A DNA stretch of 64,000 nt. Origin: Bombus terrestris (taxonomy: Eukaryota > Arthropoda > Insecta > Hymenoptera > Apidae). The position numbers and the translations under genes were made by a program. A model generated the notes under the pieces. That model worked only from the letters and a program-made list of their open reading frames with translations, was not told where the DNA came from and did no database searches. Location of the stretch: assembly GCF_910591885.1 (NCBI RefSeq), contig NC_063275.1:16604501-16668500 (forward strand), written 5' to 3'. Below, piece after piece: positions 34,225 through 45,531 of the stretch. Positions within the stretch are counted from its first letter, which is position 1. Each line of letters begins with the position of its first letter.

Positions 34225-37200
34225 GGTCGAGTCAGAAAGATATTTGTTGCCAGACTACGTAAAATTTGCTGTAATTCGTCAAATTTAACGATGGGCGATT
34301 TTTATACGCTTTAGCAGCAAATTTTCAACTGTGTTTAGCAGTTACTTCATTTTCAGTTGAAGAGTAAATTAGTTTTTAAAAAGTATTCTCCCGATGTGGA
34401 CGTCGAACGGGCCGAAATCCTAAACAGATTTCGAATGTTTACGGAAGACTTATCGATAGCACGTTGAGAAGTTAATCCGACGTCGTCAAACGTTGTGGAT
34501 TGTTCACCGAATCCGAGAATTACTAGGGGGTTCAGAGGATTATCCGCAAATAATTAGTAATCCAGCGTCCAAATAAAGCGTCCAGGTCACTGCTCACCGC
34601 AGTCACGACCTTTTTCTCCATTGACACGAAGGACCCCGCCCAGTGTTTGTTCGAACCAGGCAAAGTTTAACTTTAAACCAACATCGTTCGAAAACTTTGA
34701 AAGAAAGCGCGTTATGCCTCGATCCTGCGTTTGAGCTCTTTCGCGAACGTGTTCTTTCGAACGCTTTCTTAGCTGCAAAAAATTCTCGACCTATAATTAA
34801 AACACGAAAGAACGATACAATTAGAAGAATAAGAAGGTCGATGTCGAAACACCAATCTTGCAAAAAAGATAGCTTTCCGGCTAGTAAAGGTGATTTCTAC
34901 ACCGTTCGTGGCAACGTCGATTCCTTTCGAATTCGATGTGAAAAACCAATTCTTAAGAACACGATCCGCAATTTCAACAGTCGGCATCGAGAAACGCGTG
35001 CTCAGGAATCTACACTTTGCTGTGGTCTGTAGACACCCGGTGATTTAGTAACATGCAGCGACTCGAGAACAGTAGCGACGAACAATTTGGCTGGCCAGCA
35101 ATAACTCTCCGCGTGTCCGCGAGCGAGATTCTTGCATTAATTAGACGCAGTAGCAGCGGCACGAATAGAAGGCAGTAGAAGCCAGGAATCGAGCAGTCGT
35201 GGAAGTTAATCTGGAAGTAAGGAGTGTTTGGTCCTGCAAAAAGGATTAACGTGCTTGCCTCGTTCGGAGGTGAAAGAGACGACGGAGAAGAAGAAGCTCG
35301 ACGGTATTCGTCCGTCTTCAGGGGTTGGAAATCGGGGTTGGACTCGCGCGAGACCAGCAGCCTTGCACTCGGTGCACAGCCAGTGCTCGCTTAATCCGTA
35401 TTCATCAGCAGTTATAGGCACGAGCTAAGGGGGTAAGGAGCTAATCCGGCTGATCCGCGCTCAGCCGACGCTCGCCCCGCCCCCACGGTTCTGGGTCATC
35501 TCTAAAACGCGTTATACACCGGTAGCAGCGAGTACCGACTACCAGCAAGTAACACCAACCGTGCGAAACCTCCTCTCACCCTCTTAACCCCCTCTGGAAA
35601 GCCCTTTGTAATTTTCCAACGGCTTAAAGGAAAGAAAGAGAAGTTGCTGCATTCACAAACCTTCTACTTTTCCGAAACGTTTGCTATTTTTTTTAACTGT
35701 CGTTGGATTTATTTGCTTCGATTTGATTTTAGAAATCTATAGTCGTTTTATAAGACATTAACTAAGTGAGATGGAATAATGCCGACGAATTTTATCCAGC
35801 CAATTGCTTGTGCGACCGTATTTTCTCTGATGTGTCACTTGCGTCCGTAGGTATACGATCGCAAGAGGACACGAGGGGATGGAGACGATACAGCGTACGA
35901 GGGAGCGGGAGAGATGCTGATAGTGGCGTCGCGACGCGAGGCGAGGCGTCGTTCCGATAAATCAAATTGACTGGTGCGACGTCGAGCGCAGCCAGGATCC
36001 ACCTTCTCTCCTGCTGATCCTCCGCTCTCGATAGAACGGCGACCGTCCATATACAACGTGTCCAATCGCAAATCCCTTTAATTCGTTCCTTGCAGTATAA
36101 GTTTAATCCGAATTAAACTGCACAGGACGGCACATAAATTCGGTGCAAAGGCTGAGCATTAAAAGGCGCGGCCTCCGCGTCCTCTGCGTCCCCTGTGTTA
36201 CCGCGACACCGATGGCCGATCTCGTTCCACCCCCGAGACCTTAAGTGTACCGTGTTCGGTGGATCCAGCTCGTGCTCCGATTCCGTGAAATCGGCTTGTT
36301 ATACAATGCAGAATGATAATGCGACGGAAAATTGCTGTTCTCGATGATACGAGTCTGACGGTTCTCGGATGTGATTGTTTAGAGAAGATGGAAATAAGAT
36401 GCGAGGATATTGCGTGATGTTGTAGACGGTAAGAGGATTTTATTCTTTTCGGTAGTCTTGTGTTACATTTTAATCGTTCGCAAAATAAGTTTTAAGACTT
36501 TCGAAACAGATGCTTTCCTGGGCAGAAAAAATATTTGTTTTTATCAGTTTTTAATAATACACACGCGACATCTGTTATATTTTTACAAAGAAGACGTAAT
36601 GCGCTAAAATTGAATAGGAGCTCTGTCGGAAACAAAGTTTATTAAAGCACGACGTTACATAGAAGTAACATTAAATGTGGAAGGATTAAGCATTTGTGTA
36701 AAAAGGTTTTAATAAATCTTCAAACGAATCGATAGAAATAAAGGCAAATGGTGATAAATCTAAATGATTAAGTTCGGATATAGCATTTCCGACGGCTATA
36801 CGGATGGAACATTCGATCTTTTCTCTGCCGATTTCACGAAGGCGAGCCGTAGTTCGCTATAAAATCGGTTTCGTGTCGACGGGACGCCGCGTTCCGCGAA
36901 ATTCGCTGACGTTCCCGAAAACGATCAAGTTGCATTACACAGGAAGTACAAGTTTCTGCATTAGTACACGAGGCCGTGCCCAGGAAACAGGAAGCAGCGT
37001 TGCGAAACGTAGCTAGTATTTGGATTTCGATGTGGTAAGCAGTAGTCGAAAACTCTCGTAGTTCCCCGACGTTGTCGCTCCGTTGCGTCGTATCAAATAT
37101 TTCAACCTACGGCTCGAAGAGAATTTTCAATCTCGCTATTCAAATCGGACGAAAATTTTTATACAATCGGCTAGCCCTTTCGTTTCGTTCACATCGTAAA

Positions 37201-38852
37201 TAATTCCCTGTTATTCTCTGCATCAATCATTGCCCTCATCCTTCGCAATTTCTCTCGAAAAAGTGGAAGATGTAAACGTCGATCAAACAAATGATACACG
37301 CGCGACTATTCGAATAATCTCGGGCACTGGGCCTTCCGATTACATATTTCCTGACAGATTCGCACTTGAACAAAATACAATTCTGTCGCCTGTTCTATCT
37401 TTTCTTCTTTATCAAAAAGAGAAGAATGCAGAAATTTCGGAGCAAAACAACCATCAGGCAAAATAAATATCCTCGACGTCATCGTTCCTCATTTGTTAAA
37501 TCTACCCTATGTACGTGAGCGAGACGAGGCAGTTTCTTTCTCGAACCCGCCCTTTCTCCACGTCGACCGATCAAAGTGTCCCTGTCCTGATGACGATGTG
37601 TGCGGAGAATGATCGTGAAACAACGTGTAGCCCGTGCACTGTGTAGCGAATGGCCGTAATGAGCGAGACACGCGCGTATCGCCCGCGATTTCTCGATGAG
37701 ATCGCGAGGGGTCCACGTCCGCACAGGCGACCACCGTCGACGACAGGAGGGAGGGTAGCTCGACCGTCCTTTGTGCAGTTTATGGGCTCGACAACGCGTT
37801 ATGATTATTCACGGGGTTACTGTGTTTTATTGCTCCGCCTCGGTCTGCCAACGACGAATGCGTCCAAGGTGTTAAACCGTGTCATACGAACTTACGTCGT
37901 GACGGTTCGTTAACTATCCCTTTGTAGGGTCTGTTTGATTTTCTGCCGATATATATGACTGTGATCTGTTTTACGGTTATTCACACGAAAGCTATTTGGT
38001 GGATACGAAGTAAAAAGTACAGATTATTACGAGAGAGTTGACGTTGCTGTACTTTGAAATCGTGGAAAGTAAATTAGCAAATTAAGAAATGAAAAAATTA
38101 GAAAGTTGTTGAAACGATTGAACCTTCGACAGTGTAATAAGATTACGATTTAGAGCGTAATTATTTCCTCGTCTTCAGAATTTCCTACGTTTCTGGCATC
38201 GGCTACAAAAAACACATGCTTCCAATTTTTTATAGAAAACAATTTTTACATTAGGAAAAGTAAATAAGCTGTCGAACTTCCCTTTCAGATCTAAATAGAA
38301 TGTCAAGAGATATTTCTCTGGACAAACGTAAAGGAATTTTGGAAATTCTGAAAAGACCCCTCGGCCATTGTTAACGACCGACTATGCGTTCGGTATTCGA
38401 CCGGGTTCCCGATGAAGCGTCCCGTACAACGGACTAGGTAGCGTTATTGAGAATATTGGTATCATATAGAGAGGCGAAGGTACAAGCAATAATACGGTGG
38501 AGCGATCATCTGAAACCTGCGTGGCTGGCATAGCTGGTCTCATTCGTCGCATATCGACGATGTCCAGCGGCCGATATGAGATATCGTCCAGCGAAGCGGT
38601 AATCCACACGGCGCGCGACGGTAAACGTATATTGCCGCGATATTTCATAAGGCCGACTGGCATACCGCGTAACGTCACACCCTGACGGCGATTTCCCCGT
38701 TTCCGGTCGACTTCCGACGAATTTTTCCACATACTTATATACTGCGTGATGAAATTCTCTTCGCGATAGCGTTTGACAATAGGAGAAAGTATTCGTATAT
38801 TTGTATTATAACTTTCATCGTCGTTGAACCGAACTAACGAAATTTTTCGCAG
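34225..38852. other. Non-coding stretch
   Basis: The part from 34260 to 34600 is AT-rich. The part from 34600 to 35030 is open on both strands without a convincing start. The part from 36060 to 37200 is AT-rich with few frames. A 78-codon frame at 37230-37466 has good composition but no ATG and no acceptor in its open part. A strong acceptor (CTTCCCTTTCAG, ending at about 38288) precedes a 26-codon frame ending HC-stop, too short to call. Confidence 0.5.
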
Positions 38853-39023
38853 TGCTCGTCGATCTGGACGTATCGCCAAAGTTCTCGACCTCTGTCGCCG
38901 ACAGGAGGAGATAAATTTGGCCGTGGCATCGGAAGAATACGTCTCGCAGCGTGGGTTCATCTGGAAACAACGATGCAGATGTACCCCTGCGTTTCTCCAC
39001 TCGACACGTCCATCAATATCGCG
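38853..39023 (+). CDS. Candidate internal exon, 57 codons
   Basis: A textbook-like acceptor (branch-type AACTAAC, then AAATTTTTCGCAG) ends at 38852. The frame stays open for 171 bases to a donor-like CGCG|GTAAAC at 39024, where the reading frame would otherwise stop. The peptide includes RIAKVLDLCRRQEEINLAV and a basic, cysteine-containing tail (KQRCRCTP). No family is recognised and the donor is only fair. A 192-codon minus-strand frame (38382-38960) covers much of the same DNA, so either or both may be chance. Confidence 0.18.
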
Positions 39024-39435
39024 GTAAACCGTCGAGCCCTGTCAAACTTTCATTCTTGAACACTGCCGATTAAAATTATTTATATATACATGTCGAAGAT
39101 GGAGAGACACCGGAGCCTTCCGTCGAAAACCGGGGAAAAATCCCTAATATTGTAGTTTGGATTCCGCCATAGCCGTAGTTAAACAATCACCGTCCTTCAG
39201 CCCAATTGTAATTGCCTGCAATCTATGAGAATGAGTTTGGGTTCGAGGTGACAACCAGTCACCGAACGTAGCCGCGGTCAAGGGACGAACATTTTCTATC
39301 AAAGTCATGGAAAAGTCTATAGCCCTCCATAAAAAGAAATAATTGTAACGGCACTCGACAGTAAGCACACTAATGGTTTCTGTCTCATGGCTCGCCATAA
39401 GCAGACCCTATTTTATGGGTAGGTCAATTGCCGGT
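39024..39435. other. Non-coding stretch before the LTR
   Basis: Balanced sequence with an 84-codon minus-strand frame (39144-39398) that has no splice or promoter support. Nothing recognised. Confidence 0.5.
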
Positions 39436-39612
39436 TGTCGAGACATATTCGCAAAACATCTGCAGCCAGCCTAATGACCCGTCATAAACCCTAAACCTTG
39501 ATTAACGAAAATAGGCAAACAGTCTTTTTCGTGAAGGACACTTCCAAAGACTGATCAATTAACAACAACGGCAATTTCCCTCACTCTCCGAACGAAGACT
39601 TGTCTCCACGAA

Positions 39613-39620
39613 TATAAAAG
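39613..39620 (+). promoter_or_regulatory. TATA box inside the candidate LTR
   Basis: TATAAAAG, with the likely start of transcription near 39645. It would drive an RNA towards 39916 and beyond. Confidence 0.5.
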
Positions 39621-39770
39621 ACCTGGTGCCGCTAGAGAGTGGGGCAGTTTTTCCTAGACCGCGTCACCGAGAGAGCTTCGAGTACGATTTCATCTAAGGT
39701 ATCATTTCGATAGAGTGCTTACTTCGCGTGCTAACTGAGAGTACCACCTAGGCGTTGCCGACGAGTAAAG

Positions 39771-39776
39771 AATAAA
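39771..39776 (+). terminator. Polyadenylation signal inside the candidate LTR
   Basis: AATAAA about 125 bases after the predicted transcription start, consistent with the R region of an LTR. A second AATAAA lies at 39890-39895. Confidence 0.4.
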
Positions 39777-39915
39777 AGAGTCCCGTTGACCGCGTATTCG
39801 TTATCGGACCTCAGACTATTGTCATTCGCATCGCGAGTACCTAACCATCGTAGTCTATTTGTCAAGTCTCACATCTCCATACTTGTGTTAATAAACTCTG
39901 GATCACACCTCGACA

Positions 39916-40029
39916 ATGGCTACTACTGGTGAAGATTCGTTGCCTGCCCACACCTCCAATCCTACTGACTCTCCGACATACATATATGTAGACGCGTGTT
40001 CTTTGGTGGAGGAATATAGAATTCGATAG
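39916..40029 (+). pseudogene. Short gag-like start of a retroelement ORF, truncated
   Basis: An ATG directly abuts the LTR end and opens a 37-codon frame starting MATTGEDSLPAHTSNPTDSP and stopping at TAG. The Ser/Thr/Pro-rich start resembles a retrotransposon gag N-terminus in style only. TGGC at 39917 could be the start of a primer-binding site, but I cannot match it to a tRNA end. If the LTR call is right, this is the 5' edge of a decayed internal region. Confidence 0.25.
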
Positions 40030-41743
40030 TATAAATTGTCTGAGAAAATATCACAAACAAAATGTTACGCTAAGGCGACGTTGCTTCTTAACGGATTAGT
40101 TTTCCACGTTTCCATCGCTAAAATTAGACTCAAACATCGCGGGTAGAGTTCCTAACCGTTTTCCCGTGGTTATCCTTATCATTTCCTGGTAATCGGTGTT
40201 AATTTAATTGATGATCCTTCAACCGCGGAGAGCCAACAGCGAGTTTTCTCACGTGTTCTATGGCATGATGCATCAACGGATACTCGTGGTAAATCCTGTT
40301 ATCTCGCCGCGCATTACGAACGCGTTCGCATAAAGTCCCTTTCAACCATAATCGGACCACGGTGTAACATTTCTATTCCGGAACGTCTCGAGAACCAGAA
40401 GAAGAGGAAGGAGCCAAGAGAAGAGAAAAGAAGGGAGGAGCAACAGAGAAGAGAAAAAAGGATTCGCTCCCTCGAAGCGCACAGGTAGATTCGCGATAAT
40501 ACGAGGAAGAGGAGTCTAATCGGCGAACACGTACGAACCGCGCGATTTATCAAACGAATGTATTCTAATGCGCTTCCCGGCCCCTAGTCTTCCTCTTCGC
40601 GGCGATCTTCTTCGTGCCCGTCTTATCTTCCATCGTACATTAAGTCGCATTAAATGGGCCGCGATTCTGTGGCCTTCCCCGTCGAGAACACTCGTTGAAC
40701 CCTTAATTACTGGCTTACACTTATTAAACACCCCACTCGGCCTCTTGGCCCCCAGCTTTTGGCGAAGGAAACAGTACCTGTTCGGGTATTACCTCGATCT
40801 GTCAAGACGAACAAGAAGCTTGTAATTTGAAATATAAAGGTAATCACTGTGCTGAACCGAAAAGATAGTTCCCTGGAACACAAGCGTATCTGACTGATTA
40901 TTTCTGACAGATCCGATACGATCATAGAGATAGGTGCACGGATCGACTAAAAGTTTGACAGAAGCTTTTACTTCCAGCTTTGCATAGTGGTAGTGGAAAT
41001 TCCTTTATTCGAAGCTGCATGGAAACACTGCTTTCGAATATCCTCGAGAGGTCCCATACGCGGAGGTTCACAACGAAATCAGGTGATGATCGTTGATCGT
41101 GAAAAATGTGGGAATCAAAGGGTTAACCGCAGGGCGATTCGCGTGGCTACCGCGACCGAATACAATAACGCGATACCGGGCCTTCACGCGGCTTGGTCAA
41201 AGTGGCGGAATCGGTATATAGGAGGGAAATTGCGGAAGAGAAACAAAGAGGAAAGAAACGACGAAACGCGGGAAACAGAGAGAAAGGGGGAAGGAGACCA
41301 AAGGTCGGGGGGTCAGTCGTATTAATATCGCATATCGGACAGACGTGGCAGAGGCAGCAGAGCCCGTCCACCAGGCCGATATGAAATCATCGCGCCGGAC
41401 GAGGGAGTGCTTCGCAAATAGTACGGCATAATTGGAATCCATCCGGCAAACACGGCATCGGTCGTGCTCCAATCAATCTGTCGCGATGTGCTCTCCTTCC
41501 TGACTGCCTCGAACACTCTCCGGTCTCTGTGTCCGCTCGTAAAAATTCTGGTTGACATGGCCAAGAAACCCAGCTCGGATTTGTAATTAATCGACGGTCC
41601 TGAGGACCGAAAGTCGACTATGAATTTTATGACGGTGTGGCAATAAAGATTGCGCGACGCGACGCCTTTTCGTAAAAGGTTCCACCATGGTGGATGAGAG
41701 AAGGGTTGAGGAGGGGGAGGTGGGGGAGGGGTTATGAACGCGG

Positions 41744-41764
41744 TCGTTGTCGAGTCGACAACGA
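41744..41764. repeat. 10-bp inverted repeat with one-base centre
   Basis: TCGTTGTCGA, then G, then TCGACAACGA: both arms match perfectly. The core GTCGA/TCGAC resembles the ends of the LTR at 39436-39915, but the shared part is too short to claim a relation. Confidence 0.85.
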
Positions 41765-41940
41765 TATATCTTTCGTCGGTGGATTCGTGCGAGAGGAACC
41801 CTTGACTCTCGCGTCCACCGATCGTGTTCTTATAACGTCTTCCTTTCTCAGCGATTCCCGAAATTAATAGCCGGCTAAGTGGCGGTTAAATTATTGCCTC
41901 GTAAATATCTCCGCGCCCTCGAGCCGCGGCCCCGTTTCCG

Positions 41941-41989
41941 TTCCTCTCTCTCTCTCCTTCTCTCTCTCCCTCTCCCTCTCCCTCTCTCC
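41941..41989. repeat. (TC)n / (CCCT)n microsatellite
   Basis: TC dinucleotides followed by CTCCCT units. It explains the Ser/Leu/Pro frame at 41879-42085. Confidence 0.95.
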
Positions 41990-43200
41990 TGGTATCTTCT
42001 CACGCCACGAAGAGGGTGCAAACGTCCCCGAGATTCTGCTTACTCCACGACGCCTCTGTGTTTGCTACAGATCTCAGACTGGTAACTAGATACCCTCGAT
42101 CGTGTGTTTGGATCGCTCTATCTGAATGCGACTATTTGGATGAGCAATTCGTCGAAGGTATACTTTGTGAGCTATTCGTGGAAGTATTTATACAAACACG
42201 TATCTGTACTTATTTCTTTGACCGTGGTGTTAAAAGATGAGGAGAGGGTGAAATACAAACTCGTAAATATCCTCGCTTGACCCTGCGTATCGATAGTTTC
42301 CTCTTCCTCTTCTAGAATCTGACGAAATAAGAAAAATCACTCCAATCGTAAAGCATCGAATATTTTTGTTTGCATTTAGATAATGTTCGATTCCACGGAG
42401 TTGCGAGATGAAAACTTCGCCTGCGGTGCCAACCGACCAATTAGATGGAATACTCGGTAACGCTCCGCTTAATTATCCCACCGCGTTTCGACGATGCTTT
42501 ACAATCGGTTCACGTGCACGTGAGCGAGCGTGCGCGCGCGACCGCGCCACGAAAAGGCTACTCTCACAGCAGACGAGTGCACAATGGCCCCGGTTATGAG
42601 CGTACGCCTCGCTTCGAAAGGAAAACCACTTATTATCTTACTGTCAGGAGGGTGGTCGATTGCGCCGCATCGGCAGGAACGGTAACGAGCGCAGCAATTA
42701 CCGCACTCTTTCATAGAGCGATAGCGAGAAACCAGAAAGCTGGCCGTCTTGGCAGAACAATAGCCCGCGTTTCGAGCTTTCGCGACCGCTATCGAGATAA
42801 TTCCGCGTTGTCCCCGCCCTCACCACCGTGTCCGACATTTTCTCGACGTGCCTCGATCATGCTTTCGACGATTATGCTAAAAAAACATCTGATACGGAGA
42901 ACCATCTTTCGCGCGCGATTCTTACAACTCGAGTTCGTTACGATTGAAAAATTATTCTTCAGGTCTGTTATTATACACGTAGGATGAAATTTACAATTTA
43001 ATTATCGAGAAACAGCATGTATCGTCAAAGATATCAACCGAGATTTTCACGTCGATACCGAAATAAAAGCATCCAAGGATCGACTAGATTTCATGTAGCA
43101 CTTTCACGCCAAAAGTATCCACAGTCGTGTTGAATGCGACGCGAGGCAGTCAACGTTCGCTGCAACCCCGGTCGCTGGCAGCCCTTTCAAACATCGTCGC

Positions 43201-44456
43201 CTTCGCCGGTGGTTTTCTTACGGCACGGCCGGGACAATAATTCCAACAATTAGATCGCGGCTATACGTTACGAGCTTTTTTCCAGCGCGAGGGTGGCCAG
43301 AAGCAAAGCAGCAGCGGCCAGGAACGCAACGACGGGGTGACGGTGGCGGGCGGGCGGAAGGGGGAAGGAGGGGGGAGGTTACGAAGACCATGGCACAAGG
43401 GGGATGAGGAACATGGCCGCACAGGCTCGACGTCTCCACCTTTTTATTGTGAGCGCCAGAGGCAGAAGGCAGAATGTCTGTCTGCTACGAGGTACGCGCG
43501 TGTGTGCGCGCGTACGCGAGCGTGCGAGCGAACGAGAAAGAAGAAGAGGAACATCAACGGCAGGAGGTGGAGGTGGAGGTGGAGAAAGAGAAGGAGGTGG
43601 CGGTGGTGGAGAGAGGAGCAGGCACCGAGGTGGTAGGCACCGCGACGACGTCGGAGAGAACGAGAAAGCAACCGGAGGGAAAGCGAAACGAAGGAAGGTG
43701 GCGAAGAAAGAGGAAGTGAGAGAGACACGGGAGAGAGGATTTTGCGGAGGAGGCTGGCAGCCAGCACCTCTGACTGGCTGGTTGGCTGCGGAACAGTCCT
43801 CCTGCACACTTATTCGCCTGGTCGTACGGCGGTAGTCGCGTTTATTTATCGGCGGTTGCCGTTGAGTGGCGCTAGCGCGGCATTTTAATTGCACTCTTAT
43901 AGCAGCACCGAGCACTCCGGGGCCCTCCAGGCCGCCGCGCCGCTGGCCCCAGAGGGCCCTCCTCGCTCCCTTGTAACCCGGCCCCACCACCCTCTTTGCC
44001 AGCGAGCCGCACGCCGCCTCCGCGACCTCCGTTCAGTCCCCTCTTTCCTCCTTTTCCCCTTTCTCTTTCTCGTCGCGTTGCCCCGTATACCAAATCACCT
44101 CCTCCGCCTCGTTCTCCACCTTCCACCGCGCGTATTTCTCTCCGTGTCCACCGTTCATCGTTGCCGTTCCCTTTTCACCCTTACCACCACCCCCGTGAGC
44201 ACCGGTGAGCAAACGCTTATACGCGACCACGACGCCGACGTGGGAAATGAAGGTGCCGGATCGGCAGCGGACACCGAGACGGACCGAATTACCGAGCTGA
44301 GTTTTTTATTCTCAACTGGCGCCTCGTCGCCACGACGCTTGTACGGCCCACCGGTGTCTTGCTTCGGTGGTTCGTTGCTTGTGGCCTGTGGGAGCCGCGG
44401 AAAGTTCACCGGCATGCAATCGTGCTCTAGACGCGTTGGACGATGTAACTTTTTAG
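43201..44456. other. Large CpG-rich block, possible promoter or 5' exon
   Basis: The longest GC/CpG-rich block of the window. All six frames are open for long distances (up to 203 codons on the minus strand), which is a composition effect. A GGAGGT repeat lies at 43561. ACCG|GTGAGC at 44205 is a good donor, and the acceptor at 44455-44456 is 252 bases downstream, a plausible short intron, so part of this block may be a 5' untranslated or first exon of the next candidate. No in-frame ATG precedes the donor in the matching phase. Confidence 0.4.
43561..43610. repeat. GGAGGT/GGTGGC repeat
   Basis: Imperfect GGAGGT hexamers, purine-rich and prone to giving Gly/Glu/Val-Glu low-complexity frames. 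Confidence 0.85.
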
Positions 44457-44619
44457 AATTCTATCAGAATCCTTTGCTGGGCAAATTGAAATACTCGATT
44501 CTAAGAGATAATGAAAGAAGACGAAGAAATTTTGACCCACTTCGTAACGAAGTCCTCCGTGTTTACGAAGAATTCAATAAACGGGTAAAATACTTCGCAA
44601 CGCGAGATACGGAGCAACA
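44457..44619 (+). CDS. Candidate internal coding exon, distantly MICU-like
   Basis: A strong acceptor (GATGTAACTTTTTAG, ending 44456) and a perfect intronic donor (GTAAGT at 44620) bracket 163 bases that are open in one phase. The open frame would stop inside the donor, as true exons often do. The peptide is rich in Asn, Arg, Lys and Glu: EFYQNPLLGKLKYSILRDN, a basic run (ERRRRNF), then LRVYEEFNKRVKYFATRD. The last part recalls the segment just before the first EF-hand region of mitochondrial calcium uptake (MICU) proteins, which has a basic patch and an R-x-Y...K...RYFAT pattern. I judged this from memory over about 18 residues, so it is a hint only. The exon starts and ends inside codons, and partner exons were not found in the window. 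Confidence 0.33.
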
Positions 44620-45440
44620 GTAAGTACTTATAATTTTCCTGCGAACTAAATTCTAGAGCACTCGTTTGTCATTCCGCGGCGAGAATGCTAGCGCGTAGGC
44701 GGTCAACCCTTTCTTCGTCGCGCGATTAACCATGCACGGCACACGTAAGCGTGTACGTACGTGAGAGTACTCGCGTGAAGATGCGCGTCGGTATAAGCTC
44801 GCCTCCCCGAAGGCTCGTGTCCGGCGTATTTCAACCGAGTTATCATCGCCAGATCTACAGGGACTACGCGAGAAATTATTTATTAGCGCGGGACCCCTCC
44901 TTCGTCGCCTACAGAGGGAGAGAAGTTCTTCCGCGCGTGGAGACGCATCGTAAAAAAGATTAACGAGCGTCTGACCAACCCTGACGCTCGGCAAGGAGCG
45001 CGAAATCGGACGCGAAACCAGGCGAAGGCGAGATGATCGCCGCGGGGGTGCACGATTGCTTTTGATTTCCTGATCCTTCTCGACAAACGGTCGGTCACAT
45101 TATACTTCAGAAATTTAAGAAGTACGTTAGAATACGTATGTGGCGGTACTCGACCACGGAACTTTCCAACGGTTTCGCGACACAAAGCGCTATACCTTCA
45201 AAGCGTAAGGTCGACATGCCTAATGTACCATAGATATCCCTACGGCTCTTTTGCCGAATATTCGGAAGAATGCATACGCGGCAACTGTCATGGACATCTA
45301 ATAAACGCGTGCGTAATGGGAATATCGAGGGGCAACAAAGAAAAGAATCCGTTTGGTTTCGAACAAAAGATTCATTCTGCCTCGAGCTATGAAGTGCGAA
45401 AGGTCTAGGGTCATAGCAAAGCAAACACAATTCGAGATAC
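44620..45440. other. Non-coding stretch
   Basis: Probably intronic if the preceding exon is real. Several overlapping frames of 60-113 codons lie at 44653-45430 on both strands, without start or splice support. Confidence 0.45.
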
Positions 45441-45531
45441 GTGATTATTAACTCTTGATTGTTAATCGTTGGTCTTTGATAGTTAATAGTTGATAGTAAA
45501 TTGTTGACTGTTGATTGTTAATTGTTAATAG
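45441..45531 (+). repeat. Heptanucleotide tandem array, about 13 units
   Basis: Seven-base units in exact register: TTGATAG, TTAATAG, TTGATAG, TAAATTG, TTGACTG, TTGATTG, TTAATTG, TTAATAG (45476-45531), preceded by TTGATTG, TTAATCG, TTGGTCT (45455-45475) and two more diverged units back to 45441. The consensus is TTRATWG. It is not the insect telomere repeat TTAGG. Confidence 0.88.

Larger units (their letters stand above)
39436..39915 (+). mobile_element. Candidate LTR of a retrotransposon (480 bp)
   Basis: The segment begins TGTCGAG and ends CTCGACA, a perfect 7-bp terminal inverted repeat of the TG...CA type that defines LTR ends. Inside, in the right order, are a TATA box (TATAAAAG, 39613-39620), a C/A-T-rich start region about 30 bases downstream (GGCAGTTTTT) and two AATAAA signals (39771 and 39890), fitting a U3-R-U5 layout. 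The flanks (CCGGT before, ATGGC after) show no target-site duplication, so the right flank may be internal element sequence or the insertion is old. No second LTR, reverse transcriptase or integrase is seen in the window. Gypsy-like or BEL-like families have LTRs of this size, and I cannot choose between them. Confidence 0.5.
40030..43200. other. Non-coding stretch
   Basis: Mixed composition with no supported frame. A purine-rich part lies at 40390-40470. A 21-base inverted repeat lies at 41744-41764. A TC microsatellite lies at 41941. A frame at 42445-42987 (180 codons, + strand) is Arg/Ser-rich with no ATG-supported start or splice evidence. Confidence 0.5.

Noticed and set aside
37230..37466. 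78-codon frame of good amino-acid composition
   Set aside because: It has no ATG near its start and no AG acceptor inside the open part upstream, so it cannot be a first or internal exon as it stands.
38382..38960. 192-codon minus-strand frame
   Set aside because: No recognisable domain and no convincing splice sites. About the length expected once or so by chance.
44203..44225. GTGAGCAAA, the start of miR-87
   Set aside because: Only the first nine bases match; the remainder differs and no hairpin is present.
43889..44623. 244-codon plus-strand frame, the longest in the window
   Set aside because: It starts at TTG with no in-frame ATG in its first 170 codons, and the first two thirds are Pro/Arg/Leu/Ser-rich translation of a CpG island. 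Only the last 163 bases, bounded by splice sites, are kept as a candidate exon.
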